NCBI RefSeq assembly: GCF_029023725.1
Contig: NZ_CP119075.1
Coordinates: 5,017,501-5,081,500, forward strand
DNA: 64,000 nt
Direction: 5' to 3'
From: Synoicihabitans lomoniglobus
GTDB lineage: Bacteria; Verrucomicrobiota; Verrucomicrobiia; Opitutales; Opitutaceae
Shown here: in pieces, positions 1 through 8,008 of the stretch
Position numbering within the stretch: the first letter of the stretch is position 1
Layout of the letters: every line of letters begins with the position of its first letter
Notes under the pieces: model-generated
Database searches by the model: none
Told to the model about the DNA's origin: nothing
Seen by the model: the letters and a program-made list of their open reading frames with translations, nothing else
Program-made: the position numbers and the translations under genes

Positions 1-84
1 AGCTGCCGTATCAATCGACGCGAGCGCGATTTCGGCCAGCATGTCCCACAGCTCCATGGAGTAGTGCGAAGATCGATGATTCAT
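1..84 (-). CDS. N-terminal fragment of an unrecognised protein, cut by the window edge
   Basis: A frame opens with ATG at 84 and leaves the window at base 1, showing 28 codons (MNHRSSHYSMELWDMLAEIA at the N-terminus). I do not recognise a family from so little. The support is positional: 11 bases upstream of the ATG is a TATAAG hexamer (96-101, minus strand), and 27 bases upstream is a perfect inverted repeat (112-140) that looks like an operator. The gene may be a repressor or its target; neither can be decided from this fragment. Confidence 0.45.
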   Translation of the reverse strand, partial: MNHRSSHYSMELWDMLAEIALASIDTAA

Positions 85-111
85 TGAACACCACGCTTAT
101 ACCGGCATGCG

Positions 112-140
112 CCGTTTGTCACCTAATAGGTGACAAACGG
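112..140. promoter_or_regulatory. 29-base perfect inverted repeat, likely operator
   Basis: Arms CCGTTTGTCACCT (112-124) and AGGTGACAAACGG (128-140) are perfect inverted repeats around the three-base centre AAT. On the minus strand the left-hand arm contains GTGACA 15 bases before TATAAG (96-101), so the palindrome covers the probable -35 region of the gene starting at 84. No T-tract follows on either strand, which argues against a simple intrinsic terminator for the DUF2721 gene that ends at 214. The size and symmetry fit a dimeric repressor site; the protein that binds is unknown. Confidence 0.6.
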
Positions 141-213
141 GGCTGAGTGCGACGCGGGGCGGCGCGGGGATACCGGGAGTGGGCGCCGACGAGGCGCCGG
201 TGACTGGTTCCGA

Positions 214-660
214 TCAGCGGGGCTGGGTTTCGAGACGCAGTGCCGCGAGCGACAGATTGATGTCGCGGATGAACATGATCACCGAGCCGATGAGCGCGAG
301 CTGCCCCACCGCGAAAACCAGGACAATCGCGATGCCTTGTTCAAAGCCCGCCAGAGAAGCCACGAACAGCATCAGGATCAGCAACGCCGCCGATAGAATG
401 GTGACCGCCAACAGCATGCACGACGCGCGTAAAAACGCGGCCCGCCGATCGAACACCTGCAGTTGCGCCCGGATCCGATCGGCTTCCGGCGGCGGCGGGT
501 TTCCGGCGAGCTCCCGGGCCAATACCCGCGACCGATCCACCACCCGACCGAAACGGTTGGTGACGGTCAGCATCAACAGTCCCACGCCGGAAATCAGGAT
601 GACCGGGCCGATGGCCAGCTGGAGCACCGGCAGGAGTTCGTGCAACGTGAGCGGATTCAC
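214..660 (-). CDS. DUF2721 family membrane protein
   Basis: A 148-residue protein starting at a GTG codon. The pattern matches DUF2721: a first membrane helix (about residues 10-33), a charged stretch including NRFGRVVDRSRVLARE (about 35-75), then two further helices (about 78-102 and 108-130). Function is unknown for the family. It begins 23 bases after the stop of the SpoIIE-type phosphatase gene on the same strand, so the two are probably co-transcribed. The GTG start is chosen because the N-terminus up to the first helix is preserved and no closer ATG exists. Confidence 0.8.
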   Translation of the reverse strand: MNPLTLHELLPVLQLAIGPVILISGVGLLMLTVTNRFGRVVDRSRVLARELAGNPPPPEADRIRAQLQVFDRRAAFLRASCMLLAVTILSAALLILMLFVASLAGFEQGIAIVLVFAVGQLALIGSVIMFIRDINLSLAALRLETQPR

Positions 661-683
661 GAGGATGGCAGTGAGATCGGTGA

Positions 684-3041
684 CTAACGCACGCGCATCA
701 GCAGCAACGTGCGATCGTCGTGATTGGGCGCGAGCACGCAGAAGTTGCGCACGTAGCGATCGACGGTTTTGACCACCTCCGCCAGCGGTCGCTCGGAGTG
801 ACGTTGCAAACTCGTCGCGAGGCGATCGCGGCCGAACTCCTCGCCGCGCGGATTGGCCGCCTCGGTGATGCCGTCGGTGTAAAGCGCGAGCAGGTCACCC
901 GATACCATCGTGGTTTCACATTCCTCGAGCATGTCGTCGAAGAGCGGACCCTCGTCGAGTCCGATGGCCAGACCTCCGCCGGGCAATTGGTCCACCTCGC
1001 CGGTGGGATGCAGCAACAACGGCGGCTCATGGCCGGCGCGGCAGAAGCGCAGCACCCGCGTATCCATGTCAAAGATACCGTAAAACAGGCCCACGAACAT
1101 GCCGGGGCGCATGTCGGGTTGCACCAGCCGGTTGACGCGGCGCAACACCGCCGCCGGGCTCGCTTCACCTTCGGCGCAAATTCGCATGGTGGCACGCAGT
1201 TCCGTCATCACCAGGGCAGCACCGGCGCCTTTGCCCGACACGTCGGCCACGACGAAACCCCAGCGGCGATCGTCGACCTTGAGCACGTCGTAATAATCAC
1301 CGCCGATGAGCATGGACGGGTCGGACAGCGCTTCGATTTCAACCTCGGAAATATCGGGAAAGTCGTGCGGCAGCAGGTGGGACTGAATCTCCGCGGCGGT
1401 GCGCAGATCGCGCTCGCGAATCTCACGTTCACGCTCCTCCGCCGCACGGCGCTCGGACACATCGGTGATGAGACCCTCGTGGTGGGTCACGACGCCGTTG
1501 GCATCACGTCGCACCACGGTGTGGTCGGACACCCATCGGGTGGATCCGTCGGCACACACGATGCGATATTCCTGATTATACTCGTCGTGGCCGGCGTCGG
1601 CGTGGGCTTCGAGTTCGGCTTTTACCCGAGGCGTGTCGTCCGGGTGGGTGATGGCGATGAAGCCCCGGTTCGACTGGATAAAAAAGTCCGGATCGTAGCC
1701 GTATTGATCGACACTCTCGGAGACGAACTCGACCGGCCAGTTCTCGGCCGCTCGCCACAGCACCACCACCGAGGGGGAACGATTCACAATGCGCTCCATC
1801 TCCTCGCGCCGGGCGAGGGCGGCTTTCAATTGTTCCTGGGCCTCGAGTCGACGCGTGATGTCGCGTCCCACCCCGAGAAAGGCCGTGTTGCCATCGCGGT
1901 CCGTATAGTAGGACGCGCTCATGGCGTGCCAGATCCAGTCACCATTGGCATGGCGGATCCGATACTCGATGCCGGCGGCACTCGGGCCGTGGTCGATCGT
2001 ATTGCGGAAAAACTGTTGCCAGTCCGAGACGTGATCGGGGTGCAGAAAGTCCACGAATCGCTCGCCCAACACATCGGTGGTGGAGTGGCCGAGCTTGGTC
2101 GTCCAAGCCGACGAGAGAAACTTGAGCCGGCCTTCGGGCGTGATGGCGAAAAGGATCTCGCTCGCCGTGTCGAGATAGGTGCGCCAGCGCGACTCTTTGC
2201 TCTCGAGATCGAGGATCGCTTTTTTGCGATCGGTGATGTCCTCCAACATCCCGAAGTGGTGCGTGACGTCGCCTTCGGCGTTGCGCAGCACGACCAGCGT
2301 CAGGTTTCCCCACACCGTTTTGGTGGGAGAAATCTGGTAGCGCTTCTCCATCGAGAATTGGTCCCGCTTGCCTTCATAGAGCTCCTGGGTGAGCTGGGCC
2401 TGACGGGCCAGATCGTCCGGATGGGTGATGCGAAAAACGTTTTTGACGTCGGCGGCCTCTTCGAGCGTGAGACCGATGATCTCACAGAACCGGGCGTTCA
2501 CATGGTTGAGCCCGGGTTTTCCGTCGGACCCGAACTCGCGCCAACTGATGCCGATGGGCGCGTGATCATAAAACGCCGCGAGTTGCTCCTGCGTGGTGCG
2601 CAACAGCTCCACTTGCTGGCGCAGTTCCTCCTCGGTGGACTTGAGGCGGGTGACATCGGTGCGGAATGCGAGGTAGAAGCGCGGTTTGCCGTCGTCTCCC
2701 AGCAAGGGAACAATGGTGCTCGAAACCCAGTAATTACTCCCGTCCTTGGCGCGGTTGCAGAACGTGCCCCGCCACGTGTTTCCCGCCGAGATCGTTTGCC
2801 AAAAACTGGTGAAGAACTCGGGCGGGTGCTTGTCCGACTTGATGATACGGTGGGTCTGCCCGACCAACTCGGCCCGATCATAGCCCGAGATGCGGCAAAA
2901 CTGATCGTTCACGTGGATGATCGTGCCGGTGGCATCGGTCACCGCCATGATGGCGTGCTGGTCGGCCGCGGCACGCAGCCACGCGAACAACTCGTGGTCA
3001 TCCAAGGGGAGATTTCCGAAAGTATCGGCCAAAGGCGTCAT
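684..3041 (-). CDS. Four-PAS SpoIIE-type (PP2C) protein phosphatase
   Basis: A 785-residue cytoplasmic signalling protein with no membrane segment. Four PAS domains follow one another (about residues 20-135, 150-275, 285-400 and 415-540), several ending in the typical DIT/DVS-R PAC signature. A short charged coiled coil (about 540-570) leads to a SpoIIE/PP2C phosphatase domain (about 575-785). The metal-binding motifs are visible as GGDYYDV, VADVSGKGAGAALVM and LYTDGITEA. By family it should dephosphorylate a serine/threonine-phosphorylated partner, such as an anti-sigma antagonist, in response to ligands sensed by the PAS modules. No anti-sigma kinase or STAS antagonist lies next to it, so the partner is elsewhere. 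The DUF2721 gene follows directly. Confidence 0.92.
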   Translation of the reverse strand: MTPLADTFGNLPLDDHELFAWLRAAADQHAIMAVTDATGTIIHVNDQFCRISGYDRAELVGQTHRIIKSDKHPPEFFTSFWQTISAGNTWRGTFCNRAKDGSNYWVSSTIVPLLGDDGKPRFYLAFRTDVTRLKSTEEELRQQVELLRTTQEQLAAFYDHAPIGISWREFGSDGKPGLNHVNARFCEIIGLTLEEAADVKNVFRITHPDDLARQAQLTQELYEGKRDQFSMEKRYQISPTKTVWGNLTLVVLRNAEGDVTHHFGMLEDITDRKKAILDLESKESRWRTYLDTASEILFAITPEGRLKFLSSAWTTKLGHSTTDVLGERFVDFLHPDHVSDWQQFFRNTIDHGPSAAGIEYRIRHANGDWIWHAMSASYYTDRDGNTAFLGVGRDITRRLEAQEQLKAALARREEMERIVNRSPSVVVLWRAAENWPVEFVSESVDQYGYDPDFFIQSNRGFIAITHPDDTPRVKAELEAHADAGHDEYNQEYRIVCADGSTRWVSDHTVVRRDANGVVTHHEGLITDVSERRAAEEREREIRERDLRTAAEIQSHLLPHDFPDISEVEIEALSDPSMLIGGDYYDVLKVDDRRWGFVVADVSGKGAGAALVMTELRATMRICAEGEASPAAVLRRVNRLVQPDMRPGMFVGLFYGIFDMDTRVLRFCRAGHEPPLLLHPTGEVDQLPGGGLAIGLDEGPLFDDMLEECETTMVSGDLLALYTDGITEAANPRGEEFGRDRLATSLQRHSERPLAEVVKTVDRYVRNFCVLAPNHDDRTLLLMRVR

Positions 3042-3158
3042 GGGACCGCGATTCGTGGCACGATGCGGAAGTCGGCGCGAGACGGAACCGCGCCCAATCT
3101 AGTCAATTTTTACCATCGGCCGCTCGCCATCGCACAATTTCGCAACTAGGGTTCGTTC

Positions 3159-3410
3159 ATGGAAACGGTCGCTGCATTTGCTGAAATTGCCGAAGCTCAG
3201 TTGATCCGCTCCGTGCTCGAAGGTCACGGCATCTCCGCCGTCATCCCCAACGAACAAACCGCCGAGATCGCACCGCCCTACCTCTGGGGATCGGGCGGCG
3301 TGAAAGTGCAGGTCGCCGCGGAAGACCTCGCCATCGCCCGCGAAGTATTGGCGACGTTGGAGAAAGACGGCCCCGCCGCCGCCGCGGCGGAGTCGAATCC
3401 GGACGTTTGA
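3159..3410 (+). CDS. DUF2007 putative signal-transducing protein
   Basis: An 83-residue protein matching the DUF2007 pattern: an N-terminal beta-alpha unit in which an element such as AEAQLIRSVLEGHGISAVI is followed by a variable loop and VKVQVAAEDLAIAREVLA. The family is small, cytosolic and of unknown function, often called putative signal transducing protein and distantly PII-like in fold. It is transcribed divergently from the phosphatase gene and sits 69 bases before the AmpG-like transporter. Confidence 0.82.
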   Translation: METVAAFAEIAEAQLIRSVLEGHGISAVIPNEQTAEIAPPYLWGSGGVKVQVAAEDLAIAREVLATLEKDGPAAAAAESNPDV

Positions 3411-3479
3411 GCACGAGTCGGGTGAGAAGGCGTTGCGCCCGCCACCAGCGGTCGCCACACGTCGTTATGCCGTTTGCCC

Positions 3480-4772
3480 ATGGACGCACCTGAGACGATC
3501 TCGAACCGCCGCCACCCGTGGCGCTGGGTGCCCACCCTCTACTTCGCGCAAGGGATTCCCTACGTGGCGGTCATGACCCTCGCGGTCGTGATGTATAAGA
3601 ACTTCGGCATCTCCAACACCGACATCGCGCTCTACACGAGTTGGTTGTATCTGCCCTGGGTCATCAAACCCCTGTGGGCGCCGTTGATCGACCTGTGGCG
3701 CACGAAACGGTGGTGGATCACCACCCTGCAATTTCTGATCGGGACTGCCTTCGCGTTGATCGCCCTGACCGTGTCGGCACCGTTTTTCTTTCAGGCCACG
3801 TTGGCGGTGTTCTGGTTGCTGGCCTTCAGCTCGGCCACGCACGACATCGCGGCGGATGGTTTTTATTTGCTGGCGTTGGACAAACCACGACAGGCCGCGT
3901 TCGTCGGCGTGCGCAGCACGTTTTACCGTATCGCGATGATCGCGGGTCAAGGCGGGTTGGTGTTTCTCGCCGGGGCGTGGGCGGAACGCACCGGCAGCAT
4001 GACCCAGGCGTGGACCGGCGTATTCGCGGTGCTGGCCGGATTCTTCGGCGTCATGGCCATATTCCACTGGCGGGCCCTGCCCCGACCAGCGGACGACCGC
4101 ACCGGAGCCGCCGCGACCGCGACCTCGCCGTGGGCGGGCTGGTGGACGGTGTTCGCGGCGTTTTTTCGGCGGCCCGGCATCGCGGTCATTTTGGGATTTC
4201 TGCTGTTTTATCGCTTCGCCGAAGCCCAACTCCTCAAACTCGCGACGCCGTTTCTGCTCGATGAGCGCGCGGTCGGGGGGCTCGGCCTGAGCACCAAACA
4301 GGTCGGCGTGATCTACGGCACCTTCGGAGTGGTCGCCCTGACGATCGGCGGGTTGGCGGGCGGGTATCTCGTCTCACGCTACGGACTGCGTCGCCTGCTC
4401 TGGTGGATGGTCGGTGCCATGCACGTGCCCAATCTCGTCTTTGTGGCGCTGGCGATGACCCAGCCGGAAAACAGCGTCATGATCGGCGGTGCTCTCGTGC
4501 TCGAGCAGCTCGGCTACGGCTTCGGTTTCACCGCTTATCTCGTCTACATGATGATGGCCGCGGAAGGATCCCACAAAACCGCCCACTACGCGCTGTGCAC
4601 CGGCTTCATGGCACTCGGCATGATGCTCCCCGGCATGGGCGCGGGTTGGCTGCAGGAGCAACTCGGCTACGAAAACTTCTTCATCTGGATCATGATCTCG
4701 GCGATCCCCTCCCTCGGTGCCGCCGCCCTCATCAAAATCGACGATTCGTTTGGTCAGGCCAAAACTGCCTAG
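3480..4772 (+). CDS. AmpG-like MFS transporter
   Basis: A 430-residue major facilitator protein with about twelve hydrophobic segments. The N-terminal pattern (VPTLYFAQGIPYVAV, then LPWVIKPLWAPLID) is characteristic of the AmpG/PAT branch of the MFS, which imports muropeptides or acetyl-CoA-like cargo through the inner membrane. The substrate here is not proven. The ATG at 3480 is preferred over a TTG two codons earlier. The gene is followed by a 60-base gap containing the promoter of the GbsR-like regulator; there is no beta-lactamase or cell-wall recycling gene beside it. Confidence 0.8.
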   Translation: MDAPETISNRRHPWRWVPTLYFAQGIPYVAVMTLAVVMYKNFGISNTDIALYTSWLYLPWVIKPLWAPLIDLWRTKRWWITTLQFLIGTAFALIALTVSAPFFFQATLAVFWLLAFSSATHDIAADGFYLLALDKPRQAAFVGVRSTFYRIAMIAGQGGLVFLAGAWAERTGSMTQAWTGVFAVLAGFFGVMAIFHWRALPRPADDRTGAAATATSPWAGWWTVFAAFFRRPGIAVILGFLLFYRFAEAQLLKLATPFLLDERAVGGLGLSTKQVGVIYGTFGVVALTIGGLAGGYLVSRYGLRRLLWWMVGAMHVPNLVFVALAMTQPENSVMIGGALVLEQLGYGFGFTAYLVYMMMAAEGSHKTAHYALCTGFMALGMMLPGMGAGWLQEQLGYENFFIWIMISAIPSLGAAALIKIDDSFGQAKTA

Positions 4773-4812
4773 CGCCGCTTCAACAAAATTTGGGTTGACG
4801 ATCGACGCTTAT

Positions 4813-4830
4813 TTTCAGTTTATACTGAAA
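4813..4830. promoter_or_regulatory. Palindromic operator over the promoter of the GbsR-like gene
   Basis: TTTCAGT (4813-4819) and ACTGAAA (4824-4830) form a perfect inverted repeat with a four-base spacer. TATACT (4821-4826), a good -10 hexamer, lies inside the palindrome, and TTGACG (4795-4800) lies upstream at a somewhat long 20-base spacing. The site ends two bases before the ATG at 4833, so a bound protein would block transcription of the regulator itself. An almost identical site is found at 5377-5394. Confidence 0.75.
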
Positions 4831-4832
4831 TT

Positions 4833-5357
4833 ATGGAAATAACCCCCGTCATGCGAAAGTTCATTCTGCACTGGGGGGAGATGGGCACCAAGTGGGGGAT
4901 TAATCGGTCGGTCGCGCAAATCCATGCGCTTCTTTATGTCGCCGGTGAACCGCTGACGGCGGACGAGCTGGTGGAGCACCTGGAGATCGCCCGGTCAAAC
5001 GTCAGCATGAGCCTGAAGGAGCTCAATGGTTGGGGCCTGATCCGCAACGTGCACAAGACCGGTGACCGGCGTGACCACTTTGAAACGCATACTGATGTAT
5101 GGGAGATGTTTAGAATCATCATGATTGAACGCCAAAGGCGCGAGATCGAGCCAACGGTGCGACTCCTTGATGAATGCGTGGCAGAAAGCGAAGCGAACGA
5201 AGCGACGGCCAACCCCCAACGCCATGAACGGCTCGTCGCGATGCAGGAGTTCATGCAACTCTCTGCCTCGTGGGGCCACCGCACGTCCGGGCTTTCGGCC
5301 AAAAAAATGAAGAAACTGGCTCAACTTGGAGACACTATTTTTCGCCTCATCGACTAA
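4833..5357 (+). CDS. GbsR/MarR-like winged-helix transcriptional regulator
   Basis: A 174-residue regulator. Residues about 15-90 form a MarR-type winged helix, with the recognition region SRSNVSMSLKELNGWGLI-like in layout (here ARSNVSMSLKELNGWGLI) followed by a wing rich in charged residues (KTGDRRDHFE). The C-terminal part (about 95-174) is helical and probably forms the dimer interface. This fits the GbsR/MarR branch. It is the first gene of a rightward set with two small membrane proteins and a TIGR01777-type oxidoreductase. Identical palindromes at its own promoter and at that of the next gene suggest that it represses both itself and its neighbours. Confidence 0.88.
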   Translation: MEITPVMRKFILHWGEMGTKWGINRSVAQIHALLYVAGEPLTADELVEHLEIARSNVSMSLKELNGWGLIRNVHKTGDRRDHFETHTDVWEMFRIIMIERQRREIEPTVRLLDECVAESEANEATANPQRHERLVAMQEFMQLSASWGHRTSGLSAKKMKKLAQLGDTIFRLID

Positions 5358-5376
5358 CCCGTTATTTAGGTTTAAT

Positions 5377-5394
5377 TTTCAGTTTCTACTGAAA
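5377..5394. promoter_or_regulatory. Second copy of the GbsR-like operator
   Basis: TTTCAGT (5377-5383) and ACTGAAA (5388-5394) repeat the operator found at 4813-4830, with spacer TTCT in place of TTAT and the same flanking A and TTA bases. It lies 19 bases after the regulator's stop codon and 22 bases before the ATG of the first membrane protein gene, in a short AT-rich gap. This marks a second regulated promoter inside the set. Confidence 0.75.
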
Positions 5395-5416
5395 TTACAA
5401 AAATAAAGAACATATC

Positions 5417-5800
5417 ATGAATCTCACGCTACTAGGATATGCCCTCTATCTTGGCATCAGCATCGCCTTGACGGTTTGGGTTGCCCGCACCTTGCACCGC
5501 AACGGACGCGTATTCCTGATCGACGCCTTTCACGGCCGCGTCGAGATGGCAGACGCCGTGAACCACCTTTTGGTGGTCGGCTTTTATCTCATCAACTTGG
5601 GATTCGTGACGCTGGCCCTGCGCTACGGCAGGCCGCCCACGACGTGGGAAAACGTTTTTGTCTATGTGAGCACGAAGGTCGGTCTCGCGATGCTGGTGCT
5701 CGGTGCGATGCACTTCTTCAACCTGTTCAACTTGGACAAAATGCGTCGCAAAGCGAAACGCAGCGATGTTGCAGCGGCCGCTGCCCTGCCGGCCCATTGA
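5417..5800 (+). CDS. Small integral membrane protein of the GbsR-like set
   Basis: A 127-residue protein with three predicted membrane helices (about residues 3-24, 48-67 and 84-105) and a basic C-terminal tail (KMRRKAKR). I do not recognise a named family. It directly follows the second operator and precedes another membrane protein by 12 bases, so it is probably expressed with it. A role in the membrane together with the downstream oxidoreductase is only an inference from gene order. Confidence 0.75.
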   Translation: MNLTLLGYALYLGISIALTVWVARTLHRNGRVFLIDAFHGRVEMADAVNHLLVVGFYLINLGFVTLALRYGRPPTTWENVFVYVSTKVGLAMLVLGAMHFFNLFNLDKMRRKAKRSDVAAAAALPAH

Positions 5801-5812
5801 AAGGACACCACC

Positions 5813-6229
5813 ATGCACACGGTTCGAATACGCACCTTGAAAGCCATGGGGGTGGGCCTGCTCGCTTCGTTTCTCACGGCCGAGCTGGCAGTGGTCGTTT
5901 ATGCAGTGGTCGACGGATTTGATGCACGTGCGCTCCAGGCCGGCATATTTTGGGTCGGGTTTATCGGTATCGTCGCCGGTGTTTTCGCGATAATGGGATG
6001 GTTCATCTTCATCCTTCCCCTGACGGCGTGGCCACAGGCTGAAAAGCTACTGGGACATTACTACGTCGGGGAAGTTGTGTGGATGCTACTAGCGGTGGTT
6101 GCCTACTGTGCCCTCGTCTTGTCCTGGGCCGGTGTCGAAGCCATCTTGACCAGCTGGATTCCGGCCGTGATGGGTTTGCTGATCGGGTTGAGCTATCGCT
6201 GGCTCGGGCATGGAAAGGTCAAACCATGA
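5813..6229 (+). CDS. Four-helix integral membrane protein of unknown function
   Basis: A 138-residue protein with four predicted membrane helices (about residues 10-34, 44-72, 86-108 and 112-128). No family recognised. Its stop codon overlaps the start of the following oxidoreductase gene (ATGA at 6226-6229), which implies translational coupling. The N-terminus (MHTVRIRTLKAMGVG) is positively charged, so it should lie in the cytoplasm. Confidence 0.75.
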   Translation: MHTVRIRTLKAMGVGLLASFLTAELAVVVYAVVDGFDARALQAGIFWVGFIGIVAGVFAIMGWFIFILPLTAWPQAEKLLGHYYVGEVVWMLLAVVAYCALVLSWAGVEAILTSWIPAVMGLLIGLSYRWLGHGKVKP

Positions 6230-7173
6230 AGGTCATAATCGCCGGAGGCAGTGGTCATGTCGGCGCGGTTTTGCGCCGGAAATTTGCGACCGTCGACCAT
6301 GAGGTCGTCGTGCTCAGCCGCCGCGCTCGTGCCGCAACCGGCGGCTGTCGTGTTGTCCCGTGGGACGGGCGCACGGTCGGCGATTGGACGCAGGAAGTCG
6401 ACGGGGCCGACGTGGTGATCAACCTCGCGGGGCGCAGCGTCGATTGCCGCTACGGAGCCAAGAATTTGGGCGAAATGCTTGAGTCGCGCTTGTGGTCAAC
6501 CACGGCCATCGGCCGAGCAATCGCGCAAGCGGCTCGGCCGCCCCGAGTGTGGTTGCAGGCGGCCACCGCGACGATCTACGCCCACCGCTTTGACGCGGCG
6601 AACGACGAAGCCTCCGGCATTATCGGCGGCGATGAGCCAAGCGCGCCGCCAAAATGGAATGCCAGTGTCGCCATCGCACGGGCTTGGGAAGAGGCGGTCG
6701 ATACCGTCGAGACCCCGCACACGCGAAAGGTCATTCTGCGCAGTGCTATGGTGATGAGCCGTGATCGCGGCAGTGTCTTCGATGTGTTGGCGACGTTGGC
6801 TCGTCGCCATCTGGGTGGCACGATCGGGGACGGGCGGCAGTTTGTTTCATGGATCCCTGAGCACGACTTTGCCACTGCGATCCAGTTTCTGATTGATCGA
6901 GCGGATATCGCCGGAGCGATCAATGTCTGTGCGCCGAATCCGTTGCCAAATGCCGCATTCATGCGCGATCTGCGGACCGCCGTGAACCGGCGTTGGGGTT
7001 TGCCGACGCCTGGACCGTTGCTAGAGCTCGGCTGCTGGGCGTTGCGCACCGAAAGCGAGTTGGTGTTGAAGAGCCGCCGCGTGGTTCCGGGCCGATTGCA
7101 GGCGGCGGGATTTGAGTTTACTCATCCCACTTGGTCCGGCGCCGCCCAAGCTTTGGTCGTCGCTCAAAAATGA
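6226..7173 (+). CDS. TIGR01777-type SDR oxidoreductase (YfcH-like)
   Basis: A 315-residue extended short-chain dehydrogenase. The N-terminal Rossmann motif GGSGHVGAVLRRKF replaces the usual GGTGFIG, followed by VINLAGRSVDCRY, the family's signature for this position. The C-terminal end (TPGPLLELGCWALRTESELVLKSRRVVP... to residue 315) matches the DUF1731 tail of the TIGR01777 family. Substrate unknown; NAD(P) binding is expected. The ATG at 6226 overlaps the upstream gene by four bases and is preferred over an in-frame codon 147 bases earlier that would lie inside the upstream gene. Last gene of the GbsR-like set. Confidence 0.88.
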   Translation: MKVIIAGGSGHVGAVLRRKFATVDHEVVVLSRRARAATGGCRVVPWDGRTVGDWTQEVDGADVVINLAGRSVDCRYGAKNLGEMLESRLWSTTAIGRAIAQAARPPRVWLQAATATIYAHRFDAANDEASGIIGGDEPSAPPKWNASVAIARAWEEAVDTVETPHTRKVILRSAMVMSRDRGSVFDVLATLARRHLGGTIGDGRQFVSWIPEHDFATAIQFLIDRADIAGAINVCAPNPLPNAAFMRDLRTAVNRRWGLPTPGPLLELGCWALRTESELVLKSRRVVPGRLQAAGFEFTHPTWSGAAQALVVAQK

Positions 7174-7218
7174 ACGATGCAGCTGTTTTCTGAGGCCGAC
7201 TGTTTCGTATCCCATGCA

Positions 7219-7304
7219 GTAAGAGCGCGATGACGTGTGATAGCAGGTGTCTCTCGCCGACCTGCCAGCCCGCCGTGTTCATCGCGCGCAAGCACGCTCC
7301 TACG
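7219..7304. repeat. REPIN-like doublet of inverted REP-like units
   Basis: On the minus strand 7304-7280 reads GTAGGAGCGTGCTTGCGCG followed by CGATG, very close to the well-known Pseudomonas REP core GTAGGAGCGAGCTTGCTCGC. On the plus strand GTAAGAGCGCGATG (7219-7232) is a shorter unit in the opposite orientation. Between them GCAGGT (7243-7248) pairs with ACCTGC (7260-7265). Two inverted REP-like units around a spacer hairpin are the layout of a REPIN. It fills the gap between two convergent genes. Confidence 0.6.
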
Positions 7305-7360
7305 TCCCAGATCTGACTCTCGGCCGCAAACCCTTGGGAGAGTGAGCTGGTCCCAGCAAA

Positions 7361-7391
7361 GAGGCGGCCTTCCATGCACGGAGGCCGCCTC
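7361..7391. terminator. Strong hairpin between convergent genes
   Basis: GAGGCGGCCT (7361-7370) and AGGCCGCCTC (7382-7391) form a perfect 10-pair stem with an 11-base loop. It lies downstream of both the oxidoreductase gene and the EF-hand gene. Only a short T-tract follows on the minus strand (TTTG), so it may act as a weak terminator for the EF-hand gene or belong to the adjacent repeat. Confidence 0.5.
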
Positions 7392-7445
7392 GTGGTGAAT
7401 AACCGGACCAATAAGTGAGTAAGTGGGCCGGTCGTTGTTCTGACA

Positions 7446-7907
7446 TTAACGGCGATCGGGGGGCCCGCCGCGGCCGCCGCGTTCGCGCATCTTTTCCCGA
7501 CCCGCGGCCCATTCGGCATCGCTGATCTGGCCGTCACCGTCGGTATCGATCCGGGCCATGGCGCGGGGACGTTGGGCGATTTCGGCCCGCATGGCGGTTT
7601 CGGCCTGGGCGCGTTCGCCGGCATCGAGCTTACCGTCGCCGTTGGCGTCGAATCGCTCCAGGGCACGCGCCCGCATTTTGTCCCCGCGGGCGCGCAGTTC
7701 GTCGCGCGCTTCCTTGGCGGCGGCGCGTTCGGTTTTATCGAGGCGCCCGTCCCCGTTGGCGTCGAATCGAGCGAGAATTTCTTCGCGAGACGGACGTTCG
7801 GGGCGGGGAGGACGGGAATCGGCGGCATCCTCAGCAGCTTGCGCCACCGAAACGAGGACCCCGAGGGTGGTCACCGCAATGAGCGCGGAGATGAGTTTTG
7901 TCTTCAT
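7446..7907 (-). CDS. Secreted EF-hand calcium-binding protein
   Basis: A 153-residue protein with a signal peptide (residues 1-24, cleavage after AQA) and three canonical 12-residue EF-hand loops: DANGDGRLDKTE (49-60), DANGDGKLDAGE (87-98) and DTDGDGQISDAE (121-132), each with Asp/Asn at positions 1, 3 and 5 and Glu at 12. The linkers are rich in Arg and Ala. It should bind calcium outside the inner membrane; its partner is unknown. No obvious operon partner. Confidence 0.9.
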   Translation of the reverse strand: MKTKLISALIAVTTLGVLVSVAQAAEDAADSRPPRPERPSREEILARFDANGDGRLDKTERAAAKEARDELRARGDKMRARALERFDANGDGKLDAGERAQAETAMRAEIAQRPRAMARIDTDGDGQISDAEWAAGREKMRERGGRGGPPDRR

Positions 7908-8008
7908 TATTTTCGAGGGTTGAGATTAACGGCTTACTGAAACAGAGACGGTAACTGGCAATCGCGGTTACCATCCGGCGGCCAATCCCACGTTTTTCTC
8001 GTCTCGCG

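Noticed and set aside
720-3149. An 809-residue open frame on the plus strand opposite the PAS-SpoIIE gene
   Set aside because: It is a mirror frame: the minus strand encodes recognised PAS and phosphatase motifs, and the plus-strand protein has no recognisable feature.
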